Shown here piece after piece: positions 57,367-64,000 of a stretch of 64,000 bases of DNA. The notes beneath the pieces were generated by a model. The model was not told the DNA's origin and ran no database searches. It saw only the letters and a list, made by a program, of their open reading frames with translations. A program made the position numbers and the translations under genes. Each line of letters opens with the position of its first letter. Within the stretch, counting starts at the first letter, position 1. Origin of the DNA: Heterodera schachtii (lineage: Eukaryota; Nematoda; Chromadorea; Rhabditida; Heteroderidae); the NCBI GenBank assembly GCA_023374025.1, contig SIJG01000062.1:381488-445487 (forward strand). The letters run 5' to 3'.

Positions 57367-57895
57367 AAATTTTTCGGCTCCTGGTAAATTGGACACTATT
57401 GGATATAAAAATAAATAAATGAAAATAAATAAGCAAAAATTTTGGTTTGGCTAAAAGATTTTATTTTAGTCTGCACATACCTGTGTTTTTATAAGAGTAA
57501 TAAAATGGCAATAAAGAGGTTTTTATTACAGGAGGAGAAGCCACCATAACAATCTAAAGAAAGAAACAAAGTTTTCTTTTAGATAGGATTGCCATTTTTT
57601 ATGCAATTTAACACATTGACTATTTATCGCCCATTTTCGTGCATTTTTTTGCACATTGGTCAATCATCGTGCATGTTTAATTCCTGATTTACTCTAAGTG
57701 CCTTAATTCATTAATCCATTTACCCTACACAAATTTATTTTTCAACCTAATTCCTGGCTTTATTTTAGGATGTCCAGTGTTCCGGTGTCCAATCCAATTT
57801 TCCTTCGGTGTCCAAAATTCCGGCGGTGTCCAGTTTTCCGCTTGGTGTCCAATTTTCTGGTGTCCAATTTACCGGTCCCCAAAAATTTTTCAACT
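57366..57895. repeat. Word-arm repeat, word GGTGTCCAATTTTCC
   Basis: 57770-57890 is an array of GGTGTCC(A/C)A(A/T)TTTTCCGG words. An inverted half-word, GGTAAATTGGACAC, lies at 57384, so the element probably spans 57366-57895. There is no GC core. Target duplication not found. Confidence 0.45.
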
Positions 57896-58081
57896 ATTTT
57901 CGGGCGGTATCACAATGAAAATTGAAAAAGTCAATGATAAGATTAAGATAATTTTGAAAAAGTAAAATTAAATATTTATTTTGTTACTAATTTAAAAATA
58001 CACCAGCTAATTAATTGCTGGATAACAATCAAAGAACGAACTCCACAATTAGTTTATTCCATCCGTCACTCATCATTCAGT

Positions 58082-58841
58082 TCAATGTTTGTGTGAGCCG
58101 GTCAATCCGGGCATGGAAATCACACTGTCCGTACTAGGCACATTTTGTTGGGAGTGGTCTCCTTGAATTGTACGGGATAATTAATTAATGAGATCTTCTC
58201 TAATTGTTTTTACCCTTGGGGCCATCAATGGAAACTTTGGCAATGCTAATGCCAAACTCGGTACATTTCGAGTCAATTTCATTGATTTGCTGACCAAACT
58301 GGGCACTCAATGCCTGCCATTCACTGTAGTTGCTGGCATGGGAAGAAGCGGAGGCGGCAATGGCGAACATGGCACGGACGAAGCCGAGGCTGTGGGCACA
58401 CTCATCAAAAAGGGGAAAAACATAAAAATATTTAAAATAAATAAATAATTATTGGCTAATGATCCATTAATTTGATCCATTCCCCACTTATTACCAGCAG
58501 AATGACTGACAAGAGATGCTTCGATGTGGGCCAAAAGAGTTGCGTCGCCGCCCTTCGAGCAGCCAATCATTTGGCCTTTCAATGCGCCCGCAACATTTTG
58601 GGCATCCGAACAAAGCGATGACTTGGAAAAGGAATGGGCGAAAGTGCCAACGTAATTGGCCATCAGCGAAACCACTTTTTGACTGCCGGGACAGCACGGT
58701 TCTGTCGAAAAGCAATTAATTATTAATTATATAATAAATTAAGAAGGATTAATCACGTGGTGCCGAAACGCAACATTTGCACAGCAAACAGAAAATTGCT
58801 ACGATGGCGAGAAGAGAAACGGACGAAGAAGGAGAAGACAT
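58082..58841 (-). CDS. Small secreted protein of unknown family, left inverted copy
   Basis: Mirror of the gene at 59265-60024, with the same four-exon structure and 184-residue size. The signal peptide is MSSPSSSVSLLAIVAIFCLL (the right copy differs here at several residues). The mature chain starts near APQPCCPGSQKVVSLMANYV. Exons 2-4 are almost identical to the right copy; the only exon-2 change I noticed turns His into Gln before PCCPG. A secreted, Ser/Ala-rich, mostly helical protein is suggested. No known domain is recognised. Confidence 0.78.
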
Positions 58842-59264
58842 TTTGAAAGATCTTTGGCTGATTTGATGGAATTAATTAAGATGGTTGTTTGGTTGGTGGT
58901 TTGGCTTATTTTATTGCTTAAATACGCTTTTTATTTCGGAAAAGTGCCGACATTCTTTCCAAGTTGGCATTGGCTGGCGACGGCTTTTTTCTTTGAAGAG
59001 GAAATTGTTGGATATTTTCACTGGCGTATTTCCTCTGAATTTTAAATAATTGAAAGCAGGAAGCTGTTCAATTTTGCAATATGTGCGTAGGCTTAACCAA
59101 TTTTTTCAAAAATATTTGTCTACAAATGCCAACATCGGATACTATGCCATTATATAGATGGCATTTTTCCGACTAAATGCATATTTAAGCAATAAATGAG
59201 CTAACCAAAGCAACCAATCAACATCATTAATTCCACCATTAAATCAGCCAAAGATCTTTCAAAA

Positions 59265-60024
59265 ATGTCTTCTCCTTCTCCGTCCATTTCTTTGCTCGCC
59301 ATCATCACAATTTTCTGTTTGCTGTGCAAATGTTGCGTTTCGGCACCACGTGATTAATCCTTCTTAATTTATTATATAATTAATAATTAATTGCTTTTCG
59401 ACAGATCCGTGCTGTCCCGGCAGTCAAAAAGTGGTTTCGCTGATGGCCAATTACGTTGGCACTTTCGCCCATTCCTTTTCCAAGTCATCGCTTTGTTCGG
59501 ATGCCCAAAATGTTGCGGGCGCATTGAAAGGCCAAATGATTGGCTGCTCGAAGGGCGGCGACGCAACTCTTTTGGCCCACATCGAAGCATCTCTTGTCAG
59601 TCATTCTGCTGGTAATAAGTGGGGAATGGATCAAATTAATGGATCATTAGCCAATAATTATTTATTTATTTTAAATATTTTTATGTTTTTCCCCTTTTTG
59701 ATGAGTGTGCCCACAGCCTCGGCTTCGTCCGTGCCATGTTCGCCATTGCCGCCTCCGCTTCTTCCCATGCCAGCAACTACAGTGAATGGCAGGCATTGAG
59801 TGCCCAGTTTGGTCAGCAAATCAATGAAATTGACTCGAAATGTACCGAGTTTGGCATTAGCATTGCCAAAGTTTCCATTGATGGCCCCAAGGGTAAAAAC
59901 AATTAGAGAAGATCTCATTAATTAATTATCCCGTACAATTCAAGGAGACCACTCCCAACAAAATGTGCCTAGTACGGACAGTGTGATTTCCATGCCCGGA
60001 TTGACCGGCTCACACAAACATTGA
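59265..60024 (+). CDS. Small secreted protein of unknown family, right inverted copy
   Basis: Exons 59265-59349, 59405-59618, 59717-59892 and 59945-60024 sum to 555 nt, giving 184 aa, with no stop. The signal peptide is LLAIITIFCLLCKCCVSA. The mature chain has cysteines in PCCPG, SSLCSDAQ, MIGCSKGG and SKCTEFG, and alanine-rich helices (RAMFAIAASASSHAS, GQQINEID). Its tail, GLTGSHKH, is hydrophilic, so there is no anchor. The exon 2 donor is taken at AATAA|GTGGGG because it alone keeps frame with exon 3. Divergent from the left copy and likely co-regulated with it. It is a candidate secreted (possibly effector-like) protein; function unknown. Confidence 0.8.
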
Positions 60025-60618
60025 ACTGAATGATGAGTGACGGATGGAATAAACTAATTGTGGAGTTCGTTCTTTGATTGTTATCCAGCAATTAATTAGC
60101 TGGTATATTTTTAAATTAGTAACAAAATAAATATTTAATTTTACTTTTTCAAAATTATCTTATCTTTATGCTTCTTTAATACAATAAAACTCACCTTTGC
60201 CCTTTCGGTCGCCCACATTTTAACATTTGTCGCCTCATTCTCTTTCCCTCTCTTATGGAAATGAATCATTTAAAATGGGAAACGCATTGAAATCAGAGCT
60301 AAAGCATTTTGAAATGCATTTACCTATTAATGTGTGCAAATACATGACATTTTTTAATGTTAATTTTGTATTTAGTGCAGCTGAGACGGAATTTTGCAAA
60401 TTTGTAAAAGTTTTATTTAAAAAACTGAAATTATAGCAGAAATCTTATGAATAAATCTGATTGTTTGTTAAATGTTTTGTTCATCAAAATGCTCGTTTTT
60501 CATTTTTTTATTACAAAATTTTAGATTTTTCCATTAATATTTTGGGTGTAATAATTAATTTTCAATTTTATAATTCGAGCCTTACTTTACTATTATATTA
60601 TCCACCATCACATAGCAA
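60025..60618. other. Gene-free AT-rich spacer
   Basis: Beyond the end of the right repeat arm (about 60165) nothing bounded or coding is seen before the small peptide gene. Confidence 0.5.
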
Positions 60619-60928
60619 ATGCTACAATTTGCACTTCTGCTGCTCTTTATGGTGCTAATTATTTTTTAAAATATAATAGGCTAATTTAATCAAATAATTG
60701 TCTGATTTAATAGGTGTCATCATTTGATCCCTCCGCTGAATTTATGGCCAATGACCAAATTAGTGCGGTGCAACAGCAGCAAGTGAATTCACCAGATTCA
60801 ACTTTTGAGTTTAATTATGCTTTTTTTCCCATTTTAAGGCTGTAAAACCAATTGTTGGCTGGCATTTTTGGTGGGACGGACGAAATCGAAATTGGATAGC
60901 AAAAAATGCGGAAAATGTTGAAAAATAA
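60619..60928 (+). CDS. Predicted small secreted peptide, 63 aa
   Basis: Exons 60619-60651, 60714-60782 and 60839-60928 sum to 192 nt in frame, with two short GT-AG introns (62 and 56 nt). The N-terminus MLQFALLLLFMVSSFDPSAE looks like a signal peptide. It is followed by a Gln run (AVQQQQ) and an aromatic, basic C-terminus (VGWHFWWDGRNRNW). No family recognised. The short open chain makes this a moderate-confidence call; a neuropeptide-like or host-directed peptide are both possible. Confidence 0.5.
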
Positions 60929-63390
60929 AGAAAGCAAAGGAACAATCGGAAATGGACAGAAAATAAATGGCGAAACATTTTATAAAAATGGCAGAGATAA
61001 GTGAATTTTTGTGGCTTTCTTGGAAAACGACGAAAGATTGGATAAATAAATATATTTGTTGCTTTTTAATGATTAGTGCACGGAGTTGTAGACAAAAGTT
61101 AAAAATGAACCATATGATTTTTAATACAATTATTATTTTTTTTTAAACGGCCGTACAAAAACGTCCTGGTCGCCAATTGTCCGCTTTTGTCCAAATGACT
61201 TCTCTGTCCAAATGTCCGTACGCCCCTCCCCCACCTTTTCCCCGTGTTTTTCTGATATTGACTAGGACGATGATGATGATAATGAAGATGATTTATCATT
61301 CCCATTCTAATTTGAATTTCAATACCGAAAATTGCCAAAAATGTCAAATATTCCAATTTTCCCCTGCGGCGCCTATCGACATCGCCAGACCCCAAAAATT
61401 TATTTTTATATTCTTGAAAACAAAATCGCAAAATTAGTTGTTTTTTTTTTAAATCTGTTAACAAATGGAACCCAAATTTTGAAAATTTTTCACGGCGGTG
61501 CCTACCGGCGCCACCGGCTCCCCTGTTCCCAAAAAGTTTTTTTTTTTTTTTTGGAAAAAGTGCGCCACAAAAAAATTTTTTTTTTTTTTAATTTTGAATT
61601 AAATTTTTCGTGTTGCTGATTTTTAACTTAACCCCAAATTCTGATTTTTTGTCGGCCAAAACGTTTTTCGCCTTACTCCGCCAAATGCTTCTCGTAAGAT
61701 AAGGCCAAATGCCAGAATAGGTGCAATAATTTTAATCTGCTAAAACCTCAACTAAAAGTAAGTGATTTTTAAAATTGCACATAAAAACATAATTTAAAAT
61801 TAATGTTTACATTCGCAAGGTCCTGAGTACGATAATAAGAAAATTTGAGTGGATGCTGAATTTGGGAGCAGCTCGTTTCCCCTCCCCCCCCCTCCCCGCC
61901 GTTTCCCCCCCCCCATATCAGTCCCCCCCCCCCGGAAAATTAAAAAAAAAATTTCTCTAACCTAGAAATTTCTTAAGAAAAAAAACTTAGAAAATTTTTT
62001 TATAAGAAAACTTCAAGAAAAAAATTTAAAAAATTTTTTCAGCGATTTTCTCAAAAATTTTATGATGAGTTACTAAGTTTTTCTAAAAAAATTTCCCAAG
62101 TTTGGCTGAAAAAATTTTTAAATTTTTTTTATTGAAATTTTCTTATAAAAAAATTTTTTTAAGGTTTTTTTTAAAAATTTCTAGGTAGAGAAATTTTTTT
62201 TTTTTCCGGGGAGTTTTGAATTCTCACATTTTCTTTGAAAATGATATTTAAATAGTTAGGACATGCAACAAATTAACAATTCTTATCATCAATTTTCAGT
62301 TTTTAAAATTTTGTTTCCCATAGGACCCAACATTTATGCAGCCATTCGCTTTGCTTTACTTGGCCTAAATTTTCGCGCAGTTCCCTCTCTTCTTTACGCC
62401 ATTGAATGCTTTTTGAAATGGGCATTCACACTTTGCCATTTTGCTCTTTGCCAATTTTGGCCAATTTTGTGTGGGGCATTCGATTGGCCGAATTTACGCA
62501 GTTTACCGTCGCTAAATTGGCACTTTTTCAAATGGTTTAGGCTCAATTTTATGCCGATTTTGTCATCGGGTAATCGTTTTTTATATTTAAATTCTTTTTT
62601 TTTGTGTCTTTTCAGCTGATTTTTGTCTCTAATTTTGCTTTCTTGCCGATGATTGTCCCTTCTGTTGCCTGCGCTCTTCTCGTCTTTTTTGCATATTTCC
62701 ATTTCATTCTCATTGTTTTTGCGGAATCTGCTTAAACCCATTTTTTCAAATTCCGTTGTCGCCGCAGAGAAATGATTTTTAAAAATTTATTAAAAAAGGC
62801 ACGAGAATATTTAATTGTCCGTTTATTATTGAATTTTTTAAAAGTGCACCGCAATAGAAAAATTGAAATTTTTATTTATTTTTGAATTAATATTTTGCTT
62901 TTTTAAAACCAAAACACTTTAAGAACAATAATAAACTCAGATTAAATTTAAATAATCCTTTTTCAATTGTTTCATAAATAATTTCCAATTTTTCATTTTC
63001 CGAATTCCATTCTCTCTGCTGCTGCTGCACAAAATGGCAATTTGTTGCTTGGCATGGACAAAGTGAAATTTGTTGCCAACTTTCAGGTGCTTTATGTTGC
63101 GGATGAGGTGGTTTTGTTGGGCCAACCTGCCCATTACATCACCGAATATTTGGCTGTGCGCGAAGCGGGGCCCATCCGTCGGGCAATTTGCCGCCATCTG
63201 AAGCATTGAAGCATTGTCCAAAAGTCCAACTCACATTTTATCGTTTCTGTTCGTTTGACTAAATTCTAAGATGCACATTCCAATGAAATAAATTGTTTTT
63301 TTTTATTTCCGATATTTTTAAAGGTATATTTTCCTTTATTTATCGTTTTTCAATTTTCAAAGGCTGTGGCTTGGCCTTACAATTTGAATG
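60929..63390. other. Repeat-rich spacer without supported genes
   Basis: It contains a TGTCC-word cluster (61160-61225) and a GC-core pair (61361-61389 and 61492-61518, 131 bp apart, with TGTTAACAAATGG between). C-runs lie at 61884-61932, and an imperfect hairpin of AAATTTTTTT-type arms at about 61935-62205. Minus-strand open stretches at 62394-62741 and 62937-63221 (the latter with FAHSQIFGDVMGRL) have exon-like codon texture, but no splice chain could be made. Confidence 0.45.
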
Positions 63391-63863
63391 GGTATAGTAC
63401 GGATGGTACCCCCTCCCCTTTTCAAAAAACAAAATTTTTGAAAATATTTTTCGAGAAAAGATCATATTAGGGGTTTTAAGTGTCGGAGAACCCGAATCTA
63501 GCATTAATTTTACCTATGTCCAATCCCGAACCCGAATTCGAGCAAAAAGTTGAAAATTCAAATTTTCCAATTTTTTATTTTTGGTCTAGAAATGGTTTAA
63601 AATGATTTTTTATTGGTGAATTGTCCAATTTTAGCTTGTTTCTCGATATGTAAGCCATTTTTAGACCAAAAATAAAAAATTCGAATTTTCGACTTTTTGC
63701 TCGAATTCGGGTTCGGGATTGGACATAGGTAAAATTAATGCTAGATTCGGGTTCTCCGACACTTAAAACCCCTAATATGATCTTTTCTCGAAAAATATTT
63801 TCAAAAATTTTGTTTTTCGAAAAAGGGGGGGGGGGGGGTACCATCCGTACTTACCTATTACCT
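63391..63863. mobile_element. 473-bp fold-back MITE with 8-bp target duplication
   Basis: The flanks TTTGAATG (63383-63390 and 63864-63871) are identical. The arms of about 200 bp are near-perfect inverted copies (AGTACGGATGGTACC, GATCATATTAGGGGTTTTAA, GGAGAACCCGAATCTAGCAT, AACCCGAATTCGAGCAAAAA). A G15 run in the right arm corresponds to CCCCCTCCCC in the left. No ORF. The arm motif also occurs in the fold-back at 60-1220. Confidence 0.88.
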
Positions 63864-64000
63864 TTGAATGTTGCCACCGTTGGAATGGCAAAGAATTTCG
63901 CGCCCACTACTCTGTTGAAGCTTGGCCAATTGCCAGTTAAAGTGAATTACAATTACCTAGTACTTTTATTATAATTTTTTATTTATTCTTTAGTTGGTTG

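Larger units (their letters stand above)
57935..60165. repeat. Large inverted repeat (about 0.9-kb arms, divergent gene pair)
   Basis: The left arm, about 57935-58930, and the right arm, about 59180-60165, are reverse complements. The outer 800 bp, including exons 2-4 of both genes, differ at very few positions. The inner parts (exon 1 and the promoters) have drifted. The spacer of about 250 bp (58931-59179) is unique and must hold both promoters. Confidence 0.9.

Noticed and set aside
62263..62741. Overlapping plus and minus ORFs of about 115 codons
   Set aside because: Neither shows a domain or a consistent exon chain; left unassigned.

Overview
This is eukaryotic, strongly AT-rich DNA from a nematode. 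The evidence is: multi-exon genes with short introns ending in TTTCAG, TTTTAG or TTTAAG; a chemoreceptor of nematode serpentine type; a GT10 and a GT11 fucosyltransferase; small secreted Ly6-like genes; and a 5S rRNA closely resembling my recollection of the nematode 5S. The non-Caenorhabditis splice acceptors and the base composition suggest a clade IV (tylenchid) worm, but the species cannot be fixed from the sequence alone. Exon chains below were assembled by hand, by reading frames through GT-AG junctions. Where all exons sum to a multiple of three without a stop, the entry says so.

Layout. 1-2500: fold-back element and a hAT-like element. 2509-4823 (+): GT11 alpha-1,2-fucosyltransferase. 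8440-12679 (+): GT10 alpha-1,3-fucosyltransferase. 13981-16477 (+): chemoreceptor GPCR with a probable frameshift. 17968-41287 (+): five three-finger (Ly6/uPAR-like) GPI-anchor-type genes plus one inverted pseudogene fragment, separated by transposons. 29733-32753: a defective LTR retrotransposon that itself carries two hAT-type insertions. 36340-38918 (-): duplicated 3' half of a biogenic-amine GPCR. 45339-51296 (-): the full-length amine GPCR. 56751-56869 (-): a 5S rRNA gene. 57935-60165: a large inverted repeat with two divergent copies of a secreted-protein gene. 60619-60928 (+): a small secreted-peptide gene. 63391-63863: a fold-back element with an 8-bp target duplication.

The stretch 27000-51300 is a segmental-duplication field. 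The repeated unit is a Ly6-like gene on + followed tail-to-tail by amine-GPCR 3' exons on -. Block 2 (33.2-39.2 kb) and block 3 (40.3-48.5 kb) carry both parts; block 1 (27.0-29.57 kb) carries only the Ly6 gene and flank. Comparing blocks supplies natural empty sites for several insertions.

The most unusual signal is a set of hAT-type elements (CAGGG/TAGGG ends, 8-bp target duplications) that share fixed modules. One module is a GC-rich core near GCGCCTATCGGCACCGCC, about 20 copies here, often paired about 130 bp apart. Another is CTTAGGGGTGTATTTTT. Each element has arms built from its own different short word (for example CCCGCCCC, TCGGAAA, GCGAAA, TCCATATTT, GCGCGGCCGC), as if the word can be swapped while the chassis stays fixed.
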